From assembly GCA_000719695.1 (NCBI GenBank), contig JOHN01000002.1, positions 1 through 64,000 on the forward strand: a stretch of 64,000 bases of DNA. Reading direction: 5' to 3'. A program made the translations under genes and the position numbers. The DNA is from Streptomyces sp. NRRL F-6131. Its GTDB lineage: Bacteria; Actinomycetota; Actinomycetes; Streptomycetales; Streptomycetaceae. Shown here piece by piece: positions 56,134 through 64,000 of the stretch (position 1 is its first letter; every line of letters starts with the position of its first letter). The notes under the pieces are model-generated. The model had not been told where the DNA came from and made no database searches. It saw only the letters and a list, made by a program, of their open reading frames with translations.

Positions 56134-57129
56134 TCAGAGTTTGCGCAGCAGCGCCCGGCGGACCTTGTGGTCCCCGCCCTTCTGCAGGATCAGGGTGGCC
56201 CGGCCGCGGGTGGGCAGCACGTTCTCCAGCAGGTTCGGCCGGTTGATGGTGCGCCAGACCTGGCGGCCGTACTCCATCGCCTCCTCCTCCGGCACCTCGG
56301 TGAAGCGGCGGAAGTAGGAGTTCGGGTCCTGGAAGGCGGTCTGACGGAGCTTGCGGAACCGGTCCAGGTACCAGCTCTCGATGTCGTCGGTGCGGGCGTC
56401 GACGTAGATGGAGAAGTCGAAGTAGTCGGCGACCGCGAGGCGGGTGCGGCCGTCCGTGCCGGGCAGGGCCGGCTGGAGCACGTTCAGGCCCTCGACGATG
56501 AGGATGTCCGGGCGCTCCACGGTGAGCCGCCGGTCCGGCACGATGTCGTACACCAGGTGCGAGTAGACCGGCGCGGTCACCCGCTCCTTGCCGGCCTTCA
56601 CGTCCGCGACGAAGCGCATCAGCGCCCGGCGGTCGTACGACTCGGGGAAGCCCTTGCGCGCCATCAGGCCGCGCCGGCGCAGCTCGGCGTTGGGCAGCAG
56701 GAAGCCGTCGGTGGTGACCAGCTCGACCCGGGGGTGCTCCGGCCAGCGGGCCAGCAGCGCCTGGAGCAGCCGGGCGGTGGTCGACTTGCCGACCGCGACC
56801 GAGCCGGCCACGCCGATGATGAACGGCGTGCGGGTGCGCTCGGTGTCCGGGGTGTCCAGGAAGGTGCCCAGTGCGCCGCGCAGCTCGTGCGTGGCGTGGA
56901 TGTAGAGGTTCAGCAGCCGGGACAGCGGCAGGTAGACGTCACGGACCTCGTCGAGGTCCAGTGCGGTGCCGAGCCCGCGCAGCCGCTCCACCTCCTCGGC
57001 GGTCAGCGGCAGCGGCGTACGCTCGCGCAGCGCGCTCCACTCGGCCCGGCTGAGGTCGACGTAGGGGGACGGCGACGGGCCGGGCGTGGTGGCGCCCCGC
57101 GTACAGAGTTCGGTCAGCACATGCTCCAT
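56134..57129 (-). CDS. coaA: Pantothenate kinase, type I
   Basis: 331 residues; the first step of coenzyme A synthesis. P-loop [12 protein letters not shown] (106-117), [23 protein letters not shown] and the terminal VRRALLRKL are all family features. Divergent from glmS with a 99-bp gap; the ATG at 57129 has no strong Shine-Dalgarno sequence. Confidence 0.98.
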   Translation of the reverse strand: MEHVLTELCTRGATTPGPSPSPYVDLSRAEWSALRERTPLPLTAEEVERLRGLGTALDLDEVRDVYLPLSRLLNLYIHATHELRGALGTFLDTPDTERTRTPFIIGVAGSVAVGKSTTARLLQALLARWPEHPRVELVTTDGFLLPNAELRRRGLMARKGFPESYDRRALMRFVADVKAGKERVTAPVYSHLVYDIVPDRRLTVERPDILIVEGLNVLQPALPGTDGRTRLAVADYFDFSIYVDARTDDIESWYLDRFRKLRQTAFQDPNSYFRRFTEVPEEEAMEYGRQVWRTINRPNLLENVLPTRGRATLILQKGGDHKVRRALLRKL

Positions 57130-57215
57130 TGTGGGCCGTAGCGCCGTTCGTGGTGGTTGTGGTGTCGGTCACGGCCCGGGGGCGAACCGTGCGAATGGGG
57201 TGTCCGGAGCGCCCT

Positions 57216-57221
57216 TATGCT
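57216..57221 (+). promoter_or_regulatory. Candidate leaderless -10 (TATGCT) of glmS
   Basis: TATGCT ends seven bases before the glmS ATG, and no Shine-Dalgarno sequence lies between, so the mRNA would begin at the ATG. The -35 is weak. Confidence 0.5.
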
Positions 57222-57228
57222 GGCACGC

Positions 57229-59085
57229 ATGTGCGGAATTGTTGGATACGTGGGCGCCCAGCCCGCCCTTGATGTAGTAATCGCAGGCCTGCAGCGGCTG
57301 GAGTACCGGGGTTACGACTCCGCCGGTGTCGCGGTGCAGGTGCAGGGCTCCGACGGGCAGTGGAGCCTCGCCACCGACAAGCGGGCCGGCAAGCTCGCGA
57401 ACCTGGAGAAGTCGCTCGCCGAGACCCCTCTTCCCGGCGGCACCACCGGCATCGGTCACACCCGCTGGGCCACCCACGGCGGCCCGACGGACGCCAACGC
57501 CCACCCCCACCTGGACGACGCCGCGAAGGTCGCGGTGGTCCACAACGGCATCATCGAGAACTTCGCCCAGCTCCGCGCCGAGCTGGCCGAGCGCGGCCAC
57601 ACGCTGCGCTCGGAGACCGACACCGAGGTCGTCGCGCACCTGCTCGGCGAGCTGTACGAGGGCGACCTGGCGGACGCCATGCGGGCGGTCTGCCGCCGCC
57701 TGGAGGGTGCCTTCACCCTCGTCGCGGTGCACGCCGACGCCCCGGACGTGGTGGTCGGCGCCCGCCGCAACTCGCCGCTGGTGGTCGGGCGCGGCGAGGG
57801 CGAGAACTTCCTCGCCTCCGACGTGGCCGCGTTCATCGCGCACACCCGCGAGGCGATCGAGCTGGGCCAGGACCAGGTCGTCGAGCTGCGCCGCGAGGGC
57901 GTGACGGTGACCAACTTCGACGGCACCCCGGCCGACGTGCGCGAGTACCACGTCGACTGGGACGCCTCGGCCGCCGAGAAGGGCGGCTACGACTACTTCA
58001 TGCTGAAGGAGATCGCCGAGCAGCCGAAGGCCGTCGCCGACACCCTCCTCGGCCGGATCGGCACCGACGGCCGGCTCACCCTCGACGAGCTGCGGATCTC
58101 GGACGCCGACCTGCGCTCGGTCGACAAGGTCGTCATCGTCGCCTGCGGCACCGCCTTCCACGCGGGCATGATCGCCAAGTACGCGATCGAGCACTGGACC
58201 CGGATCCCCTGCGAGGTCGAGGTGGCCTCGGAGTTCCGCTACCGCGATCCGATCATGGGCCCGGGCACGCTGGTCATCGCCATCTCGCAGTCCGGCGAGA
58301 CCATGGACACCCTGATGGCGCTGCGCCACGCGCGCGAGCAGGGCGCCAAGGTGCTGGCGATCTGCAACACCAACGGCTCGACCATCCCGCGCGAGTCGGA
58401 CGCGGTGCTGTACACCCACGCCGGTCCGGAGGTGGCGGTCGCCTCCACCAAGGCGTTCCTGACCCAGCTGGTCGCCTGCTACCTGGTCGCGCTGTACCTG
58501 GGCCAGGTGCGCGGCACCAAGTGGGGCGACGAGATCCTCGCCGTCATCAAGGAGCTCGGCGACGCGCCGAAGCAGGTCGAGCAGGTGCTGGAGACCATGG
58601 AGCCGGTGCGCGAGCTGGCCCGCTCCCTGGCCGACGCCCGCTCGGTGCTGTTCCTGGGCCGGCACGTGGGCTTCCCGGTGGCCCTGGAGGGCGCGCTCAA
58701 GCTCAAGGAGCTCGCCTACATGCACGCCGAGGGCTTCGCGGCGGGCGAGCTGAAGCACGGGCCGATCGCGCTGATCGAGGAGGGTCTGCCGGTCGTGGTC
58801 GTCGTGCCGTCGCCGCGCGGCCGCTCGATCCTGCACGACAAGATCGTCTCCAACATCCAGGAGATCCGGGCCCGCGGTGCGCGGACCATCGTGATCGCGG
58901 AGGAGGGCGACGAGGCGGTCGTCCCGTACGCCGACCACCTGATCCGCATCCCGGTCACGCCGACCCTGCTCCAGCCGCTGGTCTCCACCGTGCCGCTGCA
59001 GGTCTTCGCCTGCGAGCTCGCCACGGCCAAGGGCCACGAGGTCGACCAGCCCCGCAACCTGGCGAAGTCGGTCACCGTCGAGTAG
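57229..59085 (+). CDS. glmS: Glutamine-fructose-6-phosphate aminotransferase
   Basis: 618 residues. The N-terminal glutaminase domain (about 1-230) uses Cys2, exposed after Met removal (MCGIVGYVG). A linker and two SIS sugar-isomerase domains (about 285-618; CGTAFHAG, SQSGET, VASTKAF) follow. It makes glucosamine-6-phosphate, the committed precursor of peptidoglycan amino sugars. The ATG 57229 is fixed by the need for Cys2; an upstream in-frame ATG would bury it. Confidence 0.99.
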   Translation: MCGIVGYVGAQPALDVVIAGLQRLEYRGYDSAGVAVQVQGSDGQWSLATDKRAGKLANLEKSLAETPLPGGTTGIGHTRWATHGGPTDANAHPHLDDAAKVAVVHNGIIENFAQLRAELAERGHTLRSETDTEVVAHLLGELYEGDLADAMRAVCRRLEGAFTLVAVHADAPDVVVGARRNSPLVVGRGEGENFLASDVAAFIAHTREAIELGQDQVVELRREGVTVTNFDGTPADVREYHVDWDASAAEKGGYDYFMLKEIAEQPKAVADTLLGRIGTDGRLTLDELRISDADLRSVDKVVIVACGTAFHAGMIAKYAIEHWTRIPCEVEVASEFRYRDPIMGPGTLVIAISQSGETMDTLMALRHAREQGAKVLAICNTNGSTIPRESDAVLYTHAGPEVAVASTKAFLTQLVACYLVALYLGQVRGTKWGDEILAVIKELGDAPKQVEQVLETMEPVRELARSLADARSVLFLGRHVGFPVALEGALKLKELAYMHAEGFAAGELKHGPIALIEEGLPVVVVVPSPRGRSILHDKIVSNIQEIRARGARTIVIAEEGDEAVVPYADHLIRIPVTPTLLQPLVSTVPLQVFACELATAKGHEVDQPRNLAKSVTVE

Positions 59086-59126
59086 CCGACCCCGTTTCGA
59101 CCCGGGGCCCCCGCGGTGGCTGCGTC

Positions 59127-59684
59127 CTACCGCAGGGGCCCCGTGTCGAGCGTGAACGAGAACGGCGCGGGCAGGTCCAGCGGCTTGCCGAACGCGACCT
59201 GGACGTGGACGGTGTAGTCCTCCCCCTCGGGGGCCGTGAACAGCGTGACCGTGCCCTCGCCGCGGTCGACCAGCAGATAGCAGGGGATCCCGGCGGCGGC
59301 GTAGCCCGCGCGCTTGGGCCCACGGTCCTTGATCGGGTTGGTCGACGTCACCTCGAAGACCAGCAGTACTCCGGCCGGGTCGGCCCAGGATTCGGCGTTC
59401 TCGAAATGGCCGACCGGACTCAGGGTGCCGTCCGGAACGAAGTGGCCCTTGGGCGTGATCAGCCCCTTGTTCCCGGCAAGGTCGAACTCCGCTTCGGCCT
59501 TCCGCATGAACTGCCTGTTCAGCAGAGAGAACGCCGTCTCGTGTGATCCGTCCGGCGGTGGCGTCACCCTGATCTCCCCTTCGATGAGCTCGGCCTTGAA
59601 GCCGGGCGGCGTGTCCAGCTCCAGGAACGCCTGGAGGACGTCGTCCCGACCCAGCGGGTGCTCGACTGCCGGCATGGCGACCAT
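59127..59684 (-). CDS. Uma2 family (DUF820) restriction-endonuclease-like protein
   Basis: 185 residues with a PD-(D/E)xK-like fold: PDG (Asp), FEVTS (Glu-x-Thr/Ser) followed by KDRGPKRAGYAAAGIPCYLLVD. Uma2 genes are expanded in actinobacteria and cyanobacteria with no established function; a nuclease role is inferred from fold. ATG 59684 has AGGAGGGAGAAGG. It lies alone in reverse orientation between glmS and the nnrD-like gene. Confidence 0.88.
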   Translation of the reverse strand: MVAMPAVEHPLGRDDVLQAFLELDTPPGFKAELIEGEIRVTPPPDGSHETAFSLLNRQFMRKAEAEFDLAGNKGLITPKGHFVPDGTLSPVGHFENAESWADPAGVLLVFEVTSTNPIKDRGPKRAGYAAAGIPCYLLVDRGEGTVTLFTAPEGEDYTVHVQVAFGKPLDLPAPFSFTLDTGPLR

Positions 59685-59859
59685 GGCCCTTCTCCCTCCT
59701 GCTGGTCCTTTTGGGCGACACCGTAGGGACGCGGACCGGAGCCGGTGGGGGATCGAAGTGGTTGTCACTCGAAGTGTGCCGCAATGCCGGGGGCGCCGTC
59801 GGGAGCCCGTTCGCGTAGCGTCGGCGGGAGTTGCCGCCGAGTCCGGGGGAGAGCCCGTC

Positions 59860-61428
59860 ATGCGCAGTGCCCACCGTGTCGACCAGGTTCGTGCCGCCGA
59901 GACGGAGCTGATGGCCCGGCTCCCGGAAGGCACGCTGATGCAGCGGGCCGCCACCGGCCTGGCCGTGACCTGCGCGCGGCTGCTGACCCGCCGGCGCGGC
60001 CGGGTGTACGGCAGCCGGGTGGTGGTGCTGGCCGGCAGTGGGGACAACGGGGGTGACGCGCTGTACGCCGGTGCGGCGCTGGCCCGGCGCGGCGCACGGG
60101 TCACGGCGGTGCTGCTCGCCCCCGACCGGGTGCACGGCGGCGGGCTCGCGGCGCTGCGGGCGGCGCACGGGCGGGTGGTGGTGGAGCAGGAGGTCGGTCT
60201 GGCCGACTTCTCGCGCGCGGACCTGGTGCTGGACGGCATCGTCGGCATCGGCGGGCGGGGCGGGCTGCGGCCGGAGGCCGAGCCGTACGCGCGGGCCGCG
60301 CGGTCCGGGGTGGTGGTGGCCGTCGACGTGCCCAGCGGGGTGGACGCCGACACCGGCGAGGTCGCGGGCACGGCGCTGCGGGCGGACGTCACCGTCTGCT
60401 TCGGCACCCACAAGCCCGGGCTGCTGATCGACCCGGGCGCCTCGTACGCCGGGGTGGTGCAGCTGGTGGGGATCGGGCTGGAGCTGCCGCCGGCCGGGGT
60501 GGCGACCCTGCAGCACGCCGACGTGGCCGGGCTGCTGCCGCTGCCCGGGGCGGAGAGCGACAAGTACCGGCGCGGTGTGGTCGGGGTGGCCGCCGGGTCG
60601 GCGCGGTACCCGGGGGCGGCGCTGCTCGCGGTCGCCGGGGCGCTGCGCGGCGGCGCGGGCGCGGTGCGGTACGCGGGGACGGCGGCCGAGGAGGTGGTGC
60701 GGCGCTTCCCGGAGGCGCTGGTCACCGAGGGCGGCCCGGCCGGGGCCGGGCGGGTGCAGGCGTGGGTGGTGGGCCCGGGCGGCGGCGAGGGCGCCGCGCG
60801 GGCGCTCGACGAGGCGTTGGCGGCCGACGTGCCGGTGCTGGTGGACGCGGACGGGCTGACCGAACTCGCCCGGCTCGGGCCGGGCGCGCTCGCCGGGCGG
60901 ACGGCGCCGACCCTGCTCACCCCGCACGCGGGGGAGGCGGCCCGGCTGCTCGCCGGGGTGCCGGAGGCCGGCGGCACCGGTTCGGCGCGGGCCCGCCCGC
61001 CGGCCGCCGAGGAGCCTGCGGCCACCCGGCTGGCCACCGCGCGGCGGCTCGCGGCGGCGTACCGGGCGACGGTGCTGCTGAAGGGCTCGACCACGGTGAT
61101 CGCCGATCCGCCCCCGGCCTCCGGCCGGGGGTACCCCCAGGGTGCCGTGCGGGTGAACCCGACCGGTACCTCGTGGCTGGCGACGGCCGGCAGCGGGGAC
61201 GTGCTGGCCGGTCTGGCCGGCTCGCTGCTCGCCGCGGGACTCTCCCCGCTGGACGCCGGCGCGGTGGCGGCCTATCTGCACGGCCTCGCGGCCCGGCACG
61301 CCGCCGCCGTCCCCGGCGCGCCGGTCACCGCCCTTGAGGTGGCGGCCGCCCTCCCGGCCGCCTGGAACGACGTGCGCGCCGCGGCCGACGGCACCCCCTC
61401 CGGGCCGTCGGCCGGAACCGACGCCTGA
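59860..61428 (+). CDS. nnrD: Bifunctional NAD(P)H-hydrate epimerase / ADP-dependent dehydratase
   Basis: 522 residues. The N-terminal epimerase part (about 1-215; AGSGDNGGDALYAG) and the C-terminal ribokinase-like dehydratase (about 216-522; VDADGLTEL, LTPHAGEAARLL, AGSGDVLAG) together repair hydrated NADH/NADPH. An insertion (about 375-395) and a Pro-rich stretch (PPPASGRGYPQG) lie in the dehydratase half. ATG 59860 has GGGGGAGAG upstream. alr follows after 118 bp. Confidence 0.93.
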   Translation: MRSAHRVDQVRAAETELMARLPEGTLMQRAATGLAVTCARLLTRRRGRVYGSRVVVLAGSGDNGGDALYAGAALARRGARVTAVLLAPDRVHGGGLAALRAAHGRVVVEQEVGLADFSRADLVLDGIVGIGGRGGLRPEAEPYARAARSGVVVAVDVPSGVDADTGEVAGTALRADVTVCFGTHKPGLLIDPGASYAGVVQLVGIGLELPPAGVATLQHADVAGLLPLPGAESDKYRRGVVGVAAGSARYPGAALLAVAGALRGGAGAVRYAGTAAEEVVRRFPEALVTEGGPAGAGRVQAWVVGPGGGEGAARALDEALAADVPVLVDADGLTELARLGPGALAGRTAPTLLTPHAGEAARLLAGVPEAGGTGSARARPPAAEEPAATRLATARRLAAAYRATVLLKGSTTVIADPPPASGRGYPQGAVRVNPTGTSWLATAGSGDVLAGLAGSLLAAGLSPLDAGAVAAYLHGLAARHAAAVPGAPVTALEVAAALPAAWNDVRAAADGTPSGPSAGTDA

Positions 61429-61546
61429 GGCGGGGGCGTCCGGAAGGGGGTGGCGGGTTGCGAGGGGTCCGGGGCGGGGCGCCCCGGGGCGGCGTGCCGA
61501 CGGGCCGTTCGGCGAGGACCCTGGGACGTCTGGGAGACTGACCCTG

Positions 61547-62743
61547 ATGACAACTGCGAAGACGACCGTGCTGGCCACCCTCACCGAAGGCGTGCGGGCC
61601 GAGGCGACCATCGATCTCGCCGCCCTGCGCGGCAACCTCGACGCGCTGCGCGAGCGCGTCGGCGGGGCCGCGGTGATGGCCGCGGTCAAGGCGGACGCCT
61701 ACGGCCACGGCGCGCTCCGCTGTGCCCGGGAGGCCGTCGCCGCAGGAGTCGGCTGGCTGGGCACCGCGACGCCCGAGGAGGCGCTCGCCCTGCGCGCCGG
61801 CGGCATAGGCCCCGACCAGGCCCGCATCCTCTGCTGGCTGTGGACCCCGGGCGGCCCCTGGCGGGAGGCGCTCTTCGCCGACCTCGACATCTCGGTCAGC
61901 GGCGAGTGGGCGCTCACCGAACTGCTCGCCGCCGTCCGCGCCACCGGCATCCCGGCCCGGGTCCACCTCAAGGCCGACACCGGCCTCGGCCGCAACGGCT
62001 GCCAGCCGCACGACTGGCCCGAGCTGGTCACCGCCGCCCGGCGCGCCGAGCTGGACGGCCTGCTGACCGTGGTCGGCGTCTGGTCGCACTTCGCCGCTGC
62101 GGACGAGCCCGGCCACCCCTCCATCCAGACGCAGCTGGACGCCTTCCGGACCGCCCTGGCCACCGCCGAGGCGGCCGGGCTGCGCCCCGAGGTGCGCCAC
62201 CTGGCCAACTCTCCGGCCACCCTGCTGCTGCCGCAGTCGCACTTCGACATGGTCCGCACCGGTCTCGCGATGTACGGGCTCTCGCCGGTGCCGGACGTCG
62301 GCTCGCCGGCCGACTTCGGGCTGCGCCCGGTGATGTCGCTCACCGCCCGGCTGGCCCTGGTGAAGCACGTGCCCGGCGGCCACGGCGTCAGCTACGGCCA
62401 CCACTACACCACCCCCGGCCCGACCACGCTGGGCCTCGTCCCGCTCGGCTACGGCGACGGCATCCCCCGGCACGCCAGCGGCACCGGCCCGGTGCAGGTC
62501 GACGGCAAGTGGCGCACGGTGGCCGGCCGGGTCGCGATGGACCAGTTCGTCGTCGACCTCGGCGGCGACACCCCGCCGGTCGGCGACGAGGTGCTCGTCT
62601 TCGGCGGCGGCGACCGCGGTGAGCCGACCGCCGAGGACTGGGGCCGCGCCTGCGGCACCATCTCCTACGAGATCGTGACCCGGATCGGCTCCCGGGTGCC
62701 GCGCCGCTACGTCGGCGGCCTGGACGAGGACCTGCTCGGATGA
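61547..62743 (+). CDS. alr: Alanine racemase
   Basis: 398 residues; makes D-Ala for peptidoglycan. The PLP-binding Lys48 is in AAVKADAYGHG and the catalytic Tyr283 in GVSYGHHYT; MDQFVVDLG is also conserved. ATG 61547 has GGGAG about ten bases upstream. Its stop overlaps the next ATG by four bases (ATGA). Confidence 0.98.
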   Translation: MTTAKTTVLATLTEGVRAEATIDLAALRGNLDALRERVGGAAVMAAVKADAYGHGALRCAREAVAAGVGWLGTATPEEALALRAGGIGPDQARILCWLWTPGGPWREALFADLDISVSGEWALTELLAAVRATGIPARVHLKADTGLGRNGCQPHDWPELVTAARRAELDGLLTVVGVWSHFAAADEPGHPSIQTQLDAFRTALATAEAAGLRPEVRHLANSPATLLLPQSHFDMVRTGLAMYGLSPVPDVGSPADFGLRPVMSLTARLALVKHVPGGHGVSYGHHYTTPGPTTLGLVPLGYGDGIPRHASGTGPVQVDGKWRTVAGRVAMDQFVVDLGGDTPPVGDEVLVFGGGDRGEPTAEDWGRACGTISYEIVTRIGSRVPRRYVGGLDEDLLG

Positions 62744-63966
62744 GCGAGCAGAGCGGAACCGACCCGGTCGGGACGGTGAGCAGGGCGGCCCGGGCCGTCA
62801 GGGCGGCCGAGACCGCCACCGGGGTGAGCCGGGCGGGTCTGATCGGCATCTCGGTCGGCGTGCTCGCGGCCGGCGCCGCCGCCGGTGTGGCGATCGACCG
62901 GCTGACGGTCGGCCGGACCACCCGCCGCCGGGCCCGCGCCGAACTGGACGCCGAGGCCCCGTACGGGTCGCTGCGCGGGCGGCCCCGGACGGTGGCCGCC
63001 GCCGACGGCACCGAGCTGTACGTCGAGCTGGACGGCCTCGGCGGTCCGGGCGCGGAGCCCGACCCGACCGGGCGGGACGGCGCGGCCGAGCCGCTGACCG
63101 TGATCTTCTCCCACGGCTACTGCCTCAACCAGGACAGCTGGCACTTCCAGCGCGCCGCGTTCCGGGCCGGCGCGCGGCTGGTCCTCTGGGACCAGCGCAG
63201 CCACGGCCGCTCCGAGCGCTCCCGCTCCTTCCTGGCCGGCGAGCCGGCCGGCATCGACCAGCTGGGCGGCGACCTCAAGGCCGTGATCGACGCCGTCGCG
63301 CCGACCGGGCCGCTGGTCCTGGTCGGCCACTCGATGGGCGGCATGACGATGATGGCGCTGGCCGACCAGCACCCGGAGCTGTTCCGGGAGCGGGTCGCCG
63401 GCATCGCGCTGATCGGCACCCTGGCCGGGAACTGGGACGCCGTCACCTTCGGGCTGCCCGCGGTGGGCGCCAAGCTGTTCCGCAAGGTCGCGCCGGGCAT
63501 GATGAAGCTGCTCGGCCGCCAGGTGGACCTGGTGGAGGCGACCCGCCGGCTGGGCACCGACATCAGCGCCGTCTTCTACCGGCGGTACTCCTTCGGCGGG
63601 AAGGACGTCGACCCGGGGGTGGCCCGGTTCGCCGAGCAGATGCTGGACGCCACCCCGATCGACGTGGTGGCCGAGTTCTACCCGGTCTTCTCCGTGCACG
63701 AGAAGACCGAGGCGCTGGCCACCCTGCGCGGCATCCCCACCCTGGTGCTGACCGGCACCAAGGACCTCCTGACCCCGCCCGGTCACGGCGAGGTGATGGC
63801 CGAGCAGCTGCCGGGGGCCGAACTGGTGCTGGTCGAGGACGCCGGGCACCTGGTGATGCTGGAGCGCCCCGAGCTGGTCGACCGTCACCTGGCCGCGCTG
63901 TTCGACCGGGCCGCCCGCTTCCGCGGCGCGGCCCCGCTGCCGCCCGCGGTCGGCGAGCCCGCGTAG
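62740..63966 (+). CDS. Alpha/beta hydrolase with N-terminal membrane segment
   Basis: 408 residues: an N-terminal hydrophobic helix (about 32-52), then an alpha/beta hydrolase. The nucleophile is in GHSMGG, the acid in GTKDLLTP and the His in DAGHLVMLE; FSHGYCLNQDSWHF is the oxyanion region. The substrate is unknown. It is translationally coupled to alr (ATGA) in the conserved streptomycete order before tsaE, which lies beyond the window. Confidence 0.88.
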   Translation: MSEQSGTDPVGTVSRAARAVRAAETATGVSRAGLIGISVGVLAAGAAAGVAIDRLTVGRTTRRRARAELDAEAPYGSLRGRPRTVAAADGTELYVELDGLGGPGAEPDPTGRDGAAEPLTVIFSHGYCLNQDSWHFQRAAFRAGARLVLWDQRSHGRSERSRSFLAGEPAGIDQLGGDLKAVIDAVAPTGPLVLVGHSMGGMTMMALADQHPELFRERVAGIALIGTLAGNWDAVTFGLPAVGAKLFRKVAPGMMKLLGRQVDLVEATRRLGTDISAVFYRRYSFGGKDVDPGVARFAEQMLDATPIDVVAEFYPVFSVHEKTEALATLRGIPTLVLTGTKDLLTPPGHGEVMAEQLPGAELVLVEDAGHLVMLERPELVDRHLAALFDRAARFRGAAPLPPAVGEPA

Positions 63967-64000
63967 CCTGCGCCGCCCCGGGCGCCCCGGGCGCTCCGGG

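Noticed and set aside
57130..57228. glmS ribozyme upstream of glmS
   Set aside because: Only 99 bp separate coaA and glmS, and the likely -10 abuts the ATG, leaving no room for the ribozyme.
57169..61689. 1506-codon minus-strand reading frame opposite glmS and nnrD
   Set aside because: Mirror of well-supported plus-strand genes; no recognisable motif.

Overview
The window is high-GC actinobacterial DNA, most likely from the Streptomycetaceae (Streptomyces or Kitasatospora; the genus cannot be fixed from sequence reading alone). The reasons are the strong GC bias in third codon positions, frequent GTG starts, ATGA/GTGA overlaps, the str / S10-spc-alpha ribosomal layout without rpsD, and the downstream order truA - ABC-F - rplM - rpsI - glmM - coaA - glmS - nnrD - alr.

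Region by region. (1) 0.07-8.4 kb, minus strand: accessory genes. These are an ADP-ribosylglycohydrolase, a cytochrome P450, and a tight five-gene operon (7391 down to 2418). The operon encodes a membrane protein with a long coiled-coil tail, a small membrane protein with an Asp in its transmembrane helix, a TerY-like VWA protein, a PP2C phosphatase and a kinase-fold protein. The last three match the known TerY-P triad. The first two look like a MotA/MotB- or ZorA/ZorB-type ion-channel pair, which is the most unusual element here. A sirtuin follows. (2) 8.4-11.9 kb: an ABC exporter (ATPase plus permease) and a DUF1707/DUF4190 membrane protein. (3) 11.9-16.7 kb: the str operon rpsL-rpsG-fusA-tuf, with a clear promoter and terminator. 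(4) 16.7-33.3 kb: a surface-glycan locus lying between tuf and rpsJ. It holds a GtrB-like lipid-sugar synthase, a GT-C-like membrane protein and a GtrA flippase; a convergent set (acyltransferase, SDR sugar enzyme, GT2, rmlC, rmlA); and a divergent set (rmlB, MOP-type flippase, GT2 plus DUF2304 pair, two GT-C-like proteins). (5) 33.3-50.5 kb: S10, spc, secY-adk-map, mscL and alpha-operon genes, cut by hairpins and internal promoters into several transcription units. (6) 50.5-64 kb: truA, an ABC-F protein, rplM-rpsI, glmM, coaA, glmS, an Uma2-type nuclease-fold gene, nnrD-like, alr and an alpha/beta hydrolase.

How the parts work together. The ribosomal and translation-factor genes are the growth-rate core. 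glmM and glmS feed UDP-GlcNAc synthesis, and alr supplies D-Ala for peptidoglycan. The rml genes make an activated deoxysugar for the glycan locus. There, two lipid-phosphate-sugar modules (GtrB/GT-C/GtrA and GacI-GacJ-like/GT-C) probably decorate a polymer exported by the flippase.

No tRNA, rRNA, CRISPR array, IS element or prophage was recognised by reading. All function calls rest on recognisable motifs, and no database search was run. Promoters are consensus matches only.
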